Shown piece after piece: positions 7,840 through 16,898 of a DNA stretch of 64,000 nt. The translations under genes were made by a program, and so were the position numbers. Source of the stretch: Streptomyces sp. NRRL B-1347 (GTDB lineage: Bacteria; Actinomycetota; Actinomycetes; Streptomycetales; Streptomycetaceae); contig NZ_JOJM01000034.1 of the NCBI RefSeq assembly GCF_000720325.1, forward strand, positions 17,292 through 81,291. Reading direction: 5' to 3'. Under the pieces are notes generated by a model. That model was not told the DNA's origin and ran no database searches. It was given only the letters and a program-made list of their open reading frames with translations. Every line of letters starts with the position of its first letter. Positions within the stretch are counted from its first letter, which is position 1.

Positions 7840-8424
7840 GTGGTTGCCGATCTGACCTTGAACACACAGCCCCCTCCCGTCCCGTCCACCCCTCATCCTG
7901 TGGGGGTGAGCAACGACGAGTTCCGGGCCGCCATGTCCCGCCTGGCCGCGGGCGTGGTCCTGGTGACCGCGCAGGAGCCCCCGCTGGACCCGGACGACCC
8001 GATGGCGCCGGCCGGCGAGGACGTGGGCATGACGGCCACCGCGTTCCTCTCGGTCTCCCTGGATCCGCCCCTGGTCATGGTCAGCCTGCGCACGGGCTCC
8101 CGCATGGACGACCTGCTCGCCGAGCAGCCCCTGTGGGCCGTGTCCGTCCTCACCGAGAGCCAGCGGCACATCGCGGGCCGCTTCGCCATGAAGGGCCGCA
8201 TCAGCGACCGGCTGCTCTTCGAGGACATCGCGTACACGCGCGGCAGGGAGAGCGGAGCGCCCCTGGTGGGCGGTGCGCTCGCCACCCTGGAGTGCCGCAC
8301 CGAGCAGACGGTGGCGGCGGGCGACCACACGCTGGTGATCGGCCGCGTCCTGACGGCGGAGCTGCCGAGCGGGGACGGCGGGCCGCTGCTGTACTTCCGC
8401 GGGCGGTACCGGCAGCTGGACTGA
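7840..8424 (+). CDS. Flavin reductase-like (FMN-binding split barrel) protein
   Basis: This protein of about 194 residues carries a flavin_Reduct fold. FRAAMSRLAAGVVLVTA near residue 28 is the typical beginning, MTATAFLSVSLDPPLVMVSL near 63 is the flavin-binding core, and LLYFRGRYRQL is the usual end. Family members reduce FMN/FAD with NAD(P)H for partner monooxygenases or act alone. No partner oxygenase is adjacent. The GTG at 7840 gives an extra Pro-rich N terminus; GTG at 7906 (MSNDEFRAAM) is an equally good start. It is divergent from cdgB and shares an upstream region that contains operator-like sites. Confidence 0.82.
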   Translation: MVADLTLNTQPPPVPSTPHPVGVSNDEFRAAMSRLAAGVVLVTAQEPPLDPDDPMAPAGEDVGMTATAFLSVSLDPPLVMVSLRTGSRMDDLLAEQPLWAVSVLTESQRHIAGRFAMKGRISDRLLFEDIAYTRGRESGAPLVGGALATLECRTEQTVAAGDHTLVIGRVLTAELPSGDGGPLLYFRGRYRQLD

Positions 8425-8468
8425 GGCCCTCGCGTCGCCGTACGACGGCTGTCGCTACTGGCTACCGG

Positions 8469-8900
8469 CTACTGCCAGTCCTTGCCCGAGCGGCCCTGCT
8501 TGGTCTCGCCGCGCCGCTTCTTCTCCCGCAGGCGCCGCTCGTTGATCCCGCGCGGGATGCGGGTCGCGCGCCGGGGCTTGGGCGGCGGCGCGGTGGCCTC
8601 CGCGAGCAGCGCGGCGAGGCGGACGGCCGCGGCCTCCCGGTTGCGCCACTGGGAGCGGTGCTCGCTCGCCCGTACGCTCACGACGCCGTCGACGAGCCGG
8701 GACGCGAGCCGCTCCAGGGCCCGCTGCTTCCACACCTCGGGCAGCGCGTCGGTGGCCGCCAGGTCGAAGCGGAGCTCGACCTGCGAGTCACTGGTGTTGA
8801 CGTGCTGGCCGCCGGGCCCCGAAGAGCGCGAGAAACGCCACATGAGCTCGGCCTCCGGCAGGACGACCGAGCCGCGGATGACGTGTTCGCGACCAGACAT
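8469..8900 (-). CDS. arfB: Alternative ribosome-rescue factor ArfB (YaeJ-type peptidyl-tRNA hydrolase)
   Basis: This 143-residue protein has the class-I release factor motif GPGGQHVNTSDS near residue 28, whose GGQ hydrolyses peptidyl-tRNA. It also has a basic Arg/Lys-rich C-terminal tail, the part that enters the empty mRNA channel of a stalled ribosome. Length matches ArfB (about 140) and is far below RF1/RF2, with no codon-recognition domain. The ATG at 8900 is preceded by AGGAGAC. It faces the flavin reductase gene with a 44-bp gap. Confidence 0.9.
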   Translation of the reverse strand: MSGREHVIRGSVVLPEAELMWRFSRSSGPGGQHVNTSDSQVELRFDLAATDALPEVWKQRALERLASRLVDGVVSVRASEHRSQWRNREAAAVRLAALLAEATAPPPKPRRATRIPRGINERRLREKKRRGETKQGRSGKDWQ

Positions 8901-9128
8901 GTCTCCTATGATCCCGCGCCGGCCCGCCGTACGACACCTGTTTTCCGCCGCCGTGGCCTCTTCACGACCTCGTCACCGGGCATCAGGGGGCACCTTCGGC
9001 AAAGAAAGTAAAGAAGCGAGTCCGCATATGGAACCTTGGATACCCCCCGCGGCGTTCATAGGGGTGCCGGTAGCTTCGCCCCCAGAGTGAAGCCCGCACA
9101 TAGGCGACTAGGGAAGGGACTCCCAACA

Positions 9129-9704
9129 ATGGCTGTAAGCCTGTCCAAGGGCGGCAATGTCTCGCTCACCAAGGAGGCACCGGGCCTGACCGCCGTCACG
9201 GTCGGCCTCGGCTGGGACGTCCGCACCACCACGGGCACCGACTTCGACCTGGACGCCTCCGCGATCGCGGTGAACACCCAGGGCAAGGTCTACTCGGACG
9301 CCCACTTCGTCTTCTTCAACAACAAGGCGACGCCGGACCAGACGATCGTCCACACCGGTGACAACGTCACGGGCCAGGGCGAGGGCGACGACGAGCAGAT
9401 CAACGTCAACCTCGCGGGCCTGCCCGCCGACATCGAGAAGATCGTCTTCCCGGTCTCGATCTACGACGCCGAGAACCGCTCGCAGAACTTCGGCCAGGTG
9501 CGGAACGCCTTCATCCGCATCATCAACCAGGCCGGTGGCACGGAGATCGCGCGCTACGACCTCTCCGAGGACGCGGCCACCGAGACCGCCATGGTCTTCG
9601 GCGAGCTCTACCGCAACGGCGCGGAGTGGAAGTTCCGCGCCGTAGGCCAGGGCTACGCCTCCGGCCTGGTGGGCATCGCCCAGGACTTCGGCGTCAACGT
9701 CTGA
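9129..9704 (+). CDS. terD: TerD-family calcium-binding stress protein
   Basis: This 191-residue TerD-domain protein starts [20 protein letters not shown]. It contains the acidic calcium-binding stretches [12 protein letters not shown] (near 39), [14 protein letters not shown] (near 78) and the family core [14 protein letters not shown]. TerD proteins are linked to tellurite and phage/stress resistance and, in Streptomyces, to development; their chemistry is not settled. The ATG at 9129 follows GGGAAGGGA. A TerB-like gene follows 182 bp downstream, although no full ter operon is present. Confidence 0.9.
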   Translation: MAVSLSKGGNVSLTKEAPGLTAVTVGLGWDVRTTTGTDFDLDASAIAVNTQGKVYSDAHFVFFNNKATPDQTIVHTGDNVTGQGEGDDEQINVNLAGLPADIEKIVFPVSIYDAENRSQNFGQVRNAFIRIINQAGGTEIARYDLSEDAATETAMVFGELYRNGAEWKFRAVGQGYASGLVGIAQDFGVNV

Positions 9705-9886
9705 GTCCGCACGGACTGACCAGCGGGCCCCGGCCGGAGCACTTCCGGCAGGGGCCCGCTGCGTACGCGCGCCCAAGGCACGGGCCGCGCGGGGAACTTC
9801 GGCGCGCGGGACGGCGTTGCCAGGACGACGCGCGCACAGCGCGCGGCCGACGGGTACGACACGGGCAGAAGCCGAGGTGGCGCGGA

Positions 9887-10447
9887 ATGGCTATGTGGGA
9901 CCGGATCAAAGACCAGGCCAAGAACCTGCAGCAGGCGCAGGGCGGGCGCGCCCACGGCGCGCCCGGCACCGGCGGGCACGGCTCGCACGGCAGCGGGTCC
10001 AAGAGCTCCAAGGCCCAGCTCGTGGGCCTGCTCAAGTCCCAGCTCACCTCGCTGAAGTCGGAGCTGAAGAGCGGCGCCTACCGCGACGCGAGCATGGCCA
10101 TGTGCGCCCTGGTGGCCGCCGCCGACGGCACCGTCGACCCGGCCGAGCGCCAGCACGTCGAATCCCTGATCCTGCAGAACGACGTGTTGCAGAACTTCCC
10201 CCCGGACCAGCTGCGCCAGCGCTTCAACAAGCACGTGGACCAGCTGTCCTTCAACTTCCAGCAGGGCAAGGCCGCGGTCATGCAGGAGATCGCCAAGGCC
10301 GCGAAGAAGCCCGCGGAGGCCAGGGCGGTCGTGCAGACCGGCTTCGTCATCGCGGGCGCGGACGGCTATGTGGCCCCCGCCGAGGAGCAGGTCCTGCGCG
10401 AGGCCTGCGCGGCACTCGGCGTGTCCCCCCAGGAGTTCGGCCTCTGA
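9887..10447 (+). CDS. TerB-family tellurite resistance protein
   Basis: This 186-residue protein has a Gly/His/Ser-rich linker (residues 15-40) between a short amphipathic N terminus and an all-helical TerB domain (about 50-186). The two TerB helical hairpins are visible as CALVAAADGTVDPAERQHVE and FVIAGADGYVAPAEEQVLRE, each with the acidic D-G-x-V motif. ATG at 9887 follows GAGGTGG at the right distance. The gene lies behind terD and may work with it at the membrane. Function is known only at family level. Confidence 0.85.
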   Translation: MAMWDRIKDQAKNLQQAQGGRAHGAPGTGGHGSHGSGSKSSKAQLVGLLKSQLTSLKSELKSGAYRDASMAMCALVAAADGTVDPAERQHVESLILQNDVLQNFPPDQLRQRFNKHVDQLSFNFQQGKAAVMQEIAKAAKKPAEARAVVQTGFVIAGADGYVAPAEEQVLREACAALGVSPQEFGL

Positions 10448-10496
10448 GACCGCGGCCGGGCGGTGCTGCGCGAGCCCCCGCGGCCGGGGCCCACCG

Positions 10497-11966
10497 CTAG
10501 CGCTCGTCCGGCTTGCCGTCGCCGTACAGCCAGTCCGACCACACCCGCTTCAGCTCCTCGCGCGCCTCGTCGTCGCCCGCGTGCTGCTCGACGTACGTGG
10601 TGAAGTCCTCGGTGTCCGCGTTGGCGTGGCGGTACTTCTTCGTCCAGCCCTTGACGATGGTGTAGAAGGTGTCGTCGCCGACGGTCTCGCGGACCTTCTG
10701 GATGACCATCGCGCCCCGGTAGTAGACGGGGTCGTCGGAGATGCTCGCGGCGTCCGGCTGCTTGGCGGGCGCGAACTCCCAGAGGGACGCGTGGTCCTCC
10801 TTCTCGTCCCAGTACTCGTCGTCGTAGAGCGCGTCGACGGTCTCCTCGACGGTGTCGCCGTCGTTGTCCTCCTCGTACAGCCACTCCGCGAACGTCGCGA
10901 AGCCCTCGTTGAGCCACATGTCCTGCCAGCTCTTCGGCGACACCGAGTCGCCGAACCACTGGTGGGCCAGCTCGTGCACGAGGGTCTCGGTGTTGGCGTC
11001 CTGGACGGGGAACAGCGGCTTGGTCTGGGTCTCCAGGGCGTAGCCGAGGTCCGCGCGGCCGTCGACGACGGCGCCGGTGGACGAGAAGGGGTAGTCGCCG
11101 AAGTTGAACTCCGCCCAGTCCACGATGTCGGGGATCTCGGCGAGGACCTTCTCGGTCTTCTTGCGCCTGCCCTCGGGGAGCGTGGAGTCGACCGCCGTGA
11201 AGACGGGGATGCCGCTCTCGGTCATCGACGTCTTCGTGCGGTACTTGCCGACGGCGACCGTCGCCAGATAGCTGGCCATCGGCTCGGCGTTGTGCCAGGC
11301 GAAGGTGGTCCGGCCGTTGGCGGTGGTCTCCTTCGTCAACTCGCCGTTGGAGATGGCCTTCAGGCCCTTGGGGACGGTGACCTCTATGTCGTACGAGGCC
11401 TTGTCGATCGGGTGGTGGTTGCCGGGGAACCACGCCATCGAGCCCGCGGGCTGCCCCGTCGCGAGCGCGCTGCCCTCCCCCTTCAGCCAGCCCTCCTTGG
11501 CGCCGTCCGCGTCCGTGATGGTCTGCGGGGTGCCGGAGTAGCGCACGGTGGCGCGGAAGGTCTCGCCGCGGTCGAGGTCGTCGCGGGGGCGCACGGTCAG
11601 CTCGCTGCCCGCGCGCTGGAAGCGGGCCTCCTTGCCCTCGACGGTCACGGACTCCACGTCCAGGCCCTTGAGGTCGAGGTTGAAGGCGCTGAGCGTCTTG
11701 GTGGCGCGGGCCGTGATGTCGGCGGTGCCGGTGAGCTGCCGGGACTCGGGGTCGTAGCCGAGCTTCAGACCGTAGTGCGTCACGTCGTAGCCGCCGTTGC
11801 CGAGCTTCGGGAAGTACGGGTCGCGGACGCCCGCGGCACCCGGAGTGCCCCCGACACCGCTGCTCGTGCACGCGGTGAGCGCGGTCGCGAGGGCGGTGGC
11901 GCAGAGCAGCGCGAGGGGCGTGCGGCGGGGCCCCTTGGTCAGGGGGGCGGTGGCTCGGTAGATCAC
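10497..11966 (-). CDS. M1-family zinc metallopeptidase lipoprotein
   Basis: This exported aminopeptidase-type protein of about 489 residues has the zinc motif HELAHQWFGD followed 18 residues later by NEGFA (HExxH-x18-E). The N terminus has a basic region, a hydrophobic stretch and a lipobox ending LTAC near residue 33, so it is probably anchored outside the membrane. The frame opens at GTG 12002, but GTG 11966 leaves a normal signal peptide and is preferred; neither has a strong ribosome site. It lies between the terB-like gene and hbpS. The lack of a long C-terminal domain makes it a short M1 member. Confidence 0.85.
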   Translation of the reverse strand: MIYRATAPLTKGPRRTPLALLCATALATALTACTSSGVGGTPGAAGVRDPYFPKLGNGGYDVTHYGLKLGYDPESRQLTGTADITARATKTLSAFNLDLKGLDVESVTVEGKEARFQRAGSELTVRPRDDLDRGETFRATVRYSGTPQTITDADGAKEGWLKGEGSALATGQPAGSMAWFPGNHHPIDKASYDIEVTVPKGLKAISNGELTKETTANGRTTFAWHNAEPMASYLATVAVGKYRTKTSMTESGIPVFTAVDSTLPEGRRKKTEKVLAEIPDIVDWAEFNFGDYPFSSTGAVVDGRADLGYALETQTKPLFPVQDANTETLVHELAHQWFGDSVSPKSWQDMWLNEGFATFAEWLYEEDNDGDTVEETVDALYDDEYWDEKEDHASLWEFAPAKQPDAASISDDPVYYRGAMVIQKVRETVGDDTFYTIVKGWTKKYRHANADTEDFTTYVEQHAGDDEAREELKRVWSDWLYGDGKPDER

Positions 11967-12016
11967 CCCGGTGATCCTATGGCCACCGCCCCTGCCCGCC
12001 ACGGGGCCCCCGCGCG

Positions 12017-12102
12017 CCGGGAGTCAACGCACACCGGGGAGTCAGCGCACGCCGGGGGTCAGCACGCGCCGGGGGTCAGCGGGCGCCGGGGGTCAGCGGG
12101 CG
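12017..12102. repeat. Tandem repeat of about 17 bp, five units
   Basis: Five head-to-tail copies resemble CCGGGGGTCAGCGGGCG, the last two identical and the first two diverged. The array lies between hbpS and the M1 peptidase gene, and the stop codon of hbpS (12093-12095) lies inside the last unit. Confidence 0.8.
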
Positions 12103-12650
12103 AGCGCGGCCACGCCCGCCTTCGCGAACTTCTCGTCCAGGTCGCCGCTGGGCGCGCCCGCGACGCCGATGCCCGCGACGGGGCCGCCCTTCGCGGTGAC
12201 CGGGGCGCCGCCCGCGAGGAACAGCGTGCCGGGGATGTCCTTGAGGTTCGGCGCCTGCTCAAGGCGCTTGGCGAGCTCGGAGGTGGGCGCGTTCCAGGAC
12301 ACGGCGGTGAAGGCCTTGCGCTCGGCGGACTCGTACGACTGCGGGCCCGCGCCGTCACCGCGCAGGGTGACGATCGTGTTGCCGTTGCGGTCGACGACGG
12401 CGACCGTGACGCGCTGGTTCTCCTTCTTCGCCGCGTCCAGGGTGGCCTGCGCGGCCTTCGTGGCGGCGGCCACGGTGAGGTGCGTGGACTGCGTCAGGTT
12501 GCGGTTGCCCGCGTCGGCGGTGACGGCGGCCTTGGCCGCGGCCGCCGGGGCGTCGGCGCTGGCGGAGACGGCGCCGACCGTACCGGCGCCGACGACGCCG
12601 AGGACGGCGGCGGCGGTGAGGACGCGGGCACGCGGCGAGAGCTGCTTCAT
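12093..12650 (-). CDS. hbpS: Secreted haem-binding protein HbpS
   Basis: This 185-residue exported protein has a clear signal peptide (residues 1-33, ending in ASA-type residues). A GlcG/HbpS domain (DUF336) follows: LTVAAATKAAQATLDAAKK, VAVVDRNGNTIVTLRGDGA, and the Gly-rich GIGVAGAPSGDLDEKFA end. In S. reticuli, HbpS binds haem outside the cell and modulates the kinase SenS; the gene here is divergent from a SenS-SenR-like pair, which supports the name. ATG at 12650 follows AAGGAG. Thr and His haem ligands were not assigned. Confidence 0.85.
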   Translation of the reverse strand: MKQLSPRARVLTAAAVLGVVGAGTVGAVSASADAPAAAAKAAVTADAGNRNLTQSTHLTVAAATKAAQATLDAAKKENQRVTVAVVDRNGNTIVTLRGDGAGPQSYESAERKAFTAVSWNAPTSELAKRLEQAPNLKDIPGTLFLAGGAPVTAKGGPVAGIGVAGAPSGDLDEKFAKAGVAALAR

Positions 12651-12878
12651 GGTGTGACTCCTTGGGGCGGCACGGTCTGTGCGGCGGTACGGGCCCCGAG
12701 GCGGGCCCTGTGCTTCGATCCTCCGGGCGGATCCCGGTCCGCCCCGTCGGCACAGCGGCTGCGGGTCGCGCGTGGTTCGGATGACGTCAGGGTCAGCCGA
12801 TCGGTTGACCCCGGCCTGCGCCCAGCGGGCCACAATGAGGGTGTTTGCCCAGTTCACGCGTGTGACAGGAGGTCGGGG

Positions 12879-14168
12879 ATGCACGGAGGTGACGGCGCGG
12901 GAGCGGACCGTCCCGGAGTCGTCGGCCCGGAGGGCCGGTGGCTCGCGGCCGTCATGCACACCGCGTTCTTCCTGCTGCTCGCCGCCTCGCTCAGCCGGTT
13001 CCTGCTGCGCCACCCCGGCGAGCCCCGGACGCCGTGGATCATCGCCCTCTCGGCCGTGCTCGCCCTCCTCTACGTCCTCGGCCCGGCCCTCGGCGCCACG
13101 CCGAACCCGCGGCGCCTGCTGTGGCTCGGCGCGGTCGTCGGCGTCTGGGTGGTGCTCGTGATCCTCGCGCCGAGCTACGCGTGGTGCGCGGTGCCACTGT
13201 TCTACACGGGCCTGCGGACGCTGCCGACGCGCGCGGCCCTCGCCCTCGTCACCGTCCTCACGGCCCTCGTGGTCGCGGCCCAGCTGCGGCTCGCGGACGG
13301 CTTCGACCCGAACCTGGCGTTCGCGCCGCCCGCCGTGGCGGCCGTGGCGACGGCGGTGTTCGTCCACATGCAGCGGCAGACGGCGCGGCAGCGCGCCCTC
13401 ATCGACGACCTGCTGCGCACCCGGCGCGAGCTCGCCGCCACCGAACGGCGCGAGGGCACGCTCGCCGAGCGGCAGCGCCTGTCCATGGAGATCCACGACA
13501 CGCTGGCCCAGGGCCTGTCCAGCCAGCGGATGCTGCTCCAGGCGGCGGACCGGGTGTGGGACACGGACGCGGCGGCGGCCCGCGCCCACGTCCGCACCGC
13601 CGGGTCCATCGCCGACCGCGGCCTCGCCGAGGCCCGCCGCCTCGTCCACGACCTGGCGCCGGTGGACCTCGCCGAGGCGGGGCCCGACCCGGCGTACGCG
13701 CTCCCCACGGCGCTGCGGACGCTGGCGGGGCGGGAGTCCGGGGCGGACCTGACGGTGCGTTTCCACGCCGAGGGCACACCGGTCCCGCTGGCGGGCCCGG
13801 CCCGCTCGGCGCTGCTGCGGATCGCGCAGGGCGCGCTCGCGAACGTACGGGAGCACGCAGGGGCGGGTACGGCCGCGCTGACGCTGACGTACCTCGACGA
13901 CCAGGTGGTGCTCGACGTGGCGGACGACGGCCGGGGGTTCTCGCCACAGGCGCCCGGCGGTGGGCGGGGCGCGCGCGGGCACGGCCTGCCCGCGATCCGC
14001 GCGCGGGCCGCGCAGCTGGGCGGGACGCTGACGGTGGAGTCGGCGCCGGGTGAGGGGACGGTGCTCTCGGTGGCGATTCCCCTGGCGGACGCGGCGGACA
14101 CGGCGGACGCGGCGGACGCGGAGGCCCGGCTTGAGGCACAGCGAGGGAGTCACGATGAACGCGACTGA
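12879..14168 (+). CDS. senS: Sensor histidine kinase SenS
   Basis: This 429-residue membrane kinase has five or so hydrophobic segments between residues 20 and 150. A HisKA_3 dimerisation domain follows with the phospho-acceptor in SMEIHDTLAQGLSSQ near residue 207. The ATPase domain shows DVADDGRGFS and GHGLPAIRARAAQLGG near 345-380. ATG at 12879 follows AGGAGGT. It overlaps the response-regulator gene by 14 bp. Position opposite hbpS fits the SenS-SenR system that senses haem and redox stress through HbpS. The last 25 residues are an Ala-Asp repeat encoded by a short tandem DNA repeat at about 14089-14125. Confidence 0.85.
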   Translation: MHGGDGAGADRPGVVGPEGRWLAAVMHTAFFLLLAASLSRFLLRHPGEPRTPWIIALSAVLALLYVLGPALGATPNPRRLLWLGAVVGVWVVLVILAPSYAWCAVPLFYTGLRTLPTRAALALVTVLTALVVAAQLRLADGFDPNLAFAPPAVAAVATAVFVHMQRQTARQRALIDDLLRTRRELAATERREGTLAERQRLSMEIHDTLAQGLSSQRMLLQAADRVWDTDAAAARAHVRTAGSIADRGLAEARRLVHDLAPVDLAEAGPDPAYALPTALRTLAGRESGADLTVRFHAEGTPVPLAGPARSALLRIAQGALANVREHAGAGTAALTLTYLDDQVVLDVADDGRGFSPQAPGGGRGARGHGLPAIRARAAQLGGTLTVESAPGEGTVLSVAIPLADAADTADAADAEARLEAQRGSHDERD

Positions 14169-14850
14169 GGGCTCGGCCCCGGGTTCCCCCGAGGACGGGA
14201 GGGGCGGCGGCCCGGACGGCACTGTCCCGGTGCGGCTCCTGGTCTGCGACGACCACGCCGTCGTCCGGGCGGGCCTGCTCGCGCTGCTCGGCAGCGCCCC
14301 CGGTGTCGAGGTGGTCGGCGAGGCCGGTTCCGGCGAGGAGGCGGTGGCCCTCGCCGCGAAGCTGCGGCCGGACGTCGTCCTCATGGACCTCCAGCTCGGC
14401 CCCGGCATGGACGGCGTGCAGGCGACGCGGCGCATCACGGCGGCGGCCGGGGGCGGGCGGCCGCACGTCCTTGTCCTCACCACGTACGACACCGACGCCG
14501 ACATCACCCGTGCGATCGAGGCGGGTGCCACCGGCTATCTGCTCAAGGCCGAGCGGCCCGACGAGCTGTTCTCGGCGATCCGCGCCGCCGCGTGCGGCCG
14601 CACCGCGCTCTCGCCGCCGGTCGCGTCCCGCGTGATGGCCCGGATGCGGGAGCCCCGGCCCGGGCTCACCCCCCGCGAGCGCGACATCCTGGGCCAGCTG
14701 GCCCAGGGCCTCGGCAACCGCGAGATCGCCCGGGCCCTGTTCATCAGCGAGGCCACGGTGAAGACGCACCTGGGGCGCATCTACGACAAGCTCGGAGTGG
14801 AGACCCGGGCGGGCGCGGTAGCCGTGGCCAAGGAACAGCGCCTCCTCTAA
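14155..14850 (+). CDS. senR: NarL/LuxR-type response regulator SenR
   Basis: This 231-residue regulator has a receiver domain (about 25-145) with CDDHAVVRAG, the phospho-acceptor in DVVLMDLQLGPGMDG and TTYDTDAD. Its LuxR helix-turn-helix reads LTPRERDILGQLAQGLGNREIARAL (shown in two parts: LTPRERDILGQLAQG and NREIARALFISEATVKTHL). The ATG at 14155 lies inside the end of senS, so the two are made together. Its partner kinase is SenS. Targets in other Streptomyces include redox-protection genes; none can be read from this window. Confidence 0.87.
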   Translation: MNATEGSAPGSPEDGRGGGPDGTVPVRLLVCDDHAVVRAGLLALLGSAPGVEVVGEAGSGEEAVALAAKLRPDVVLMDLQLGPGMDGVQATRRITAAAGGGRPHVLVLTTYDTDADITRAIEAGATGYLLKAERPDELFSAIRAAACGRTALSPPVASRVMARMREPRPGLTPRERDILGQLAQGLGNREIARALFISEATVKTHLGRIYDKLGVETRAGAVAVAKEQRLL

Positions 14851-14903
14851 GCGCTTCGCTGGAAGTGCCGCGCTGTGCCGTCTTTGTGCCGCGGCGCCAT
14901 CGT

Positions 14904-14940
14904 GGCTGGTCGCGCAGTTCCCCGCGCCCCTTCGGGGCGC
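14904..14940. repeat. Dispersed intergenic repeat, copy 1 (palindromic)
   Basis: GGCTGGTCGCGCAGTTCCCC continues into GCGCCCCTTCGGGGCGC, a hairpin with a TTCG tetraloop. Related copies lie at 27694-27720 and 36278-36340, all in gaps after genes. Confidence 0.7.
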
Positions 14941-15013
14941 GGCCGTACCGCAGCGAACTTCACCAAGGCCGCTTAGCCCGGGCCCGCGGGTGCGGGCATG
15001 ACACCATCGGGGC

Positions 15014-15514
15014 GTGCTCGACATCGGCTATGCCCTCTCCCGCCGCTTTCCCGACCCGCCGCAGGCGGACTACCGCACCGCGGACGTCCGCACGCTGCGG
15101 CACGACCTGTTCTGCGGGGACGTGTACCTGGCCGACACCAAGGCGGACCGGGAGCTGTCCACAGCCTGGGGATGGGTGCCGGTGCTCGACTTCGCGTGGG
15201 CGCTGTGCGACATCGTGGAGCGGCTCGACCAGGACCCGATGGGCAGCAGGGCCGCGCGGCCCCAGCACGCCGAGCTGGACTTCACCGAGTCCACGGACCG
15301 GATGCTGTTCGAGCGGCGCTTCGGGTGGGTCGACATCGACGCCGACTGGCTGGACCCGGGCGAGCCGCCGCTCACCTTCTCGCACGCCGAACTGCGCCGC
15401 GAGGCACGGGACTTCCTGCACGACGTGGTGGCCGACCTGACCGACCTGCACGAGGACCTGGGCGAGAACCCGGCCGTGTGGACCCTGCTTGCCCGCTTCC
15501 CCCGAGTGCCCTGA
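15014..15514 (+). CDS. Conserved hypothetical protein, 166 residues
   Basis: I do not recognise a named family. The protein is soluble, acidic and Trp/Asp-rich (WGWVPVLDFAWALCDIVERLDQ in the middle; FGWVDIDADWL further on), with a helical Glu/Asp-rich C-terminal part. No signal peptide or membrane segment is visible. It begins at GTG 15014 and reads like real Streptomyces coding DNA with strong GC3 bias. It stands alone between senR and an oxidoreductase gene; an immunity-type or DUF protein is possible. Confidence 0.65.
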   Translation: MLDIGYALSRRFPDPPQADYRTADVRTLRHDLFCGDVYLADTKADRELSTAWGWVPVLDFAWALCDIVERLDQDPMGSRAARPQHAELDFTESTDRMLFERRFGWVDIDADWLDPGEPPLTFSHAELRREARDFLHDVVADLTDLHEDLGENPAVWTLLARFPRVP

Positions 15515-15598
15515 GGCCGTCCGGCCCGCGGATGTCACATGCGCGGGGGCCCGCTCCGTCGTACCCGTACAGGCCCACGACAGAAACGGACCCCGCCC

Positions 15599-16828
15599 AT
15601 GGCCCGCGCCACCAGCCCCCGTACCCGTAAGGCCTCCCCCACCGTCACCGTCGTCGGCGGCGGCTTCGCCGGACTCACCGCTGCCATCGCCGCCGCCGAG
15701 GGCGGGGCCCAGGTCACCGTGCACGAGGCACACCACACGCTCGGCGGCCGCGCCCGCACCGCGGAAGGCACGTACAGGACGAACGAGGGTCCGCACGCGC
15801 TCTACAACGGCGGCCCCCACTGGACCTGGCTCAAGCAGCGCGACCTGATCGGCGAGCTGGCCCCGCTGCCGCCGCTGGAGGGCACCCGGCTGCGCCTGCG
15901 CCACCGGGGCGCGCTGCGCCGCACCCCGCCCCTGGGGATGCTGCGGCTGCTGCGCCGGGCACCGGAACAGGCCCCCGTCGACGAGGACTTCCTGACCTGG
16001 GCCACCCGTGAGGTGGGCCCGGAGGGCGCCCGCGCCGCCGCGCACTACACCGCCGTGGCCCTCTTCCACCACGACCCCGGCTCGCTGTCCGCCCGCTTCG
16101 TGCACACCCGGCTCCGCCGGGCCGCCAAGCTGCCCCCCGAGGCCCACTACCCGGTGGGCGGCTGGGGCGCGGTCGTCGACCGGATGGCCGCCCGCGCCTG
16201 GAACCTGGGCGTCCGGGTGGAGACCCTGGCCCGCGTCGACGACATCGCGGAGCAGGCGCGGCGCGGCCCCGTCATCGTCGCCACCTCGCTCGACGCCGCG
16301 CGCCGGCTCCTGAAGGACGAGAGCCTGACCTGGGCGAGCGGGCGCACCGCCCTGGTGGACCTGGCGCTGCGGCCGCGCCGGGGCGATCTGTTCGCCCTCT
16401 CGGACCTGGACGGCACGGGCTGGCTGGAGCGGTTCACCGCCCAGGACCGCACGCTCGCCCCGGAAGGGCAGCAGCTGCTCCAGGGGCAGCTCCCGCTCGC
16501 CCCGCACGAGTCGAAGGCGGACGGGGTCAGGCGCGCGGAAGAACTGCTCGACCTCGGTTTCCGCGACTGGCGCGAGCGCGTGACCTGGCGCCGCGCGTCG
16601 GTGGCGAACGGCCGCACGGGCGCCGTCGACCGGCCGGGCACGACCTGGCGCGACCGGCCCGCGGTGGACAGGGGCGACGGCGTGTTCCTGGTGGGCGACC
16701 AGGTGGCGGCGCCGGGGCTGCTCAGCGAGGTCTCCTTCAACAGCGCCGTCGAGGCGGTGTCGCTGGCCCTGACCGGCACGGGCCGGCTGACCGCCACCAC
16801 GCCCTGGGTTGACCTCAAGTCTGCTTGA
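15599..16828 (+). CDS. FAD-dependent amine oxidase/phytoene desaturase-like oxidoreductase
   Basis: This 409-residue flavoprotein has the dinucleotide-binding motif VVGGGFAGLTAAIAAAEGG near residue 18, followed by VHEAHHTLGGRART, the second FAD contact of the amine-oxidase/desaturase family. The C terminus has the matching VFLVGDQVAAPGLLSEVSF motif near 360-378. The substrate is unknown; carotenoid partners are absent. ATG at 15599 gives a short basic N terminus. The spacing to the quinone oxidoreductase gene is 70 bp, so the two may be co-expressed. Confidence 0.8.
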   Translation: MARATSPRTRKASPTVTVVGGGFAGLTAAIAAAEGGAQVTVHEAHHTLGGRARTAEGTYRTNEGPHALYNGGPHWTWLKQRDLIGELAPLPPLEGTRLRLRHRGALRRTPPLGMLRLLRRAPEQAPVDEDFLTWATREVGPEGARAAAHYTAVALFHHDPGSLSARFVHTRLRRAAKLPPEAHYPVGGWGAVVDRMAARAWNLGVRVETLARVDDIAEQARRGPVIVATSLDAARRLLKDESLTWASGRTALVDLALRPRRGDLFALSDLDGTGWLERFTAQDRTLAPEGQQLLQGQLPLAPHESKADGVRRAEELLDLGFRDWRERVTWRRASVANGRTGAVDRPGTTWRDRPAVDRGDGVFLVGDQVAAPGLLSEVSFNSAVEAVSLALTGTGRLTATTPWVDLKSA

Positions 16829-16898
16829 GGTCGGAGGGTGGGTGGTGGTCGGCCGGCCCGCACCCCTGTGGCCGGCGCACATCCCTGAGGAGTCCGTC

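Noticed and set aside
9129..10447. Full tellurite-resistance operon
   Set aside because: Only TerD- and TerB-like genes are present; terA, terC, terE and terZ are not seen next to them.
10368..12878. N-terminal extension of the senS frame over 2.5 kb
   Set aside because: It lies opposite the M1 peptidase and hbpS genes and has no ribosome site; senS starts at 12879 after AGGAGGT.
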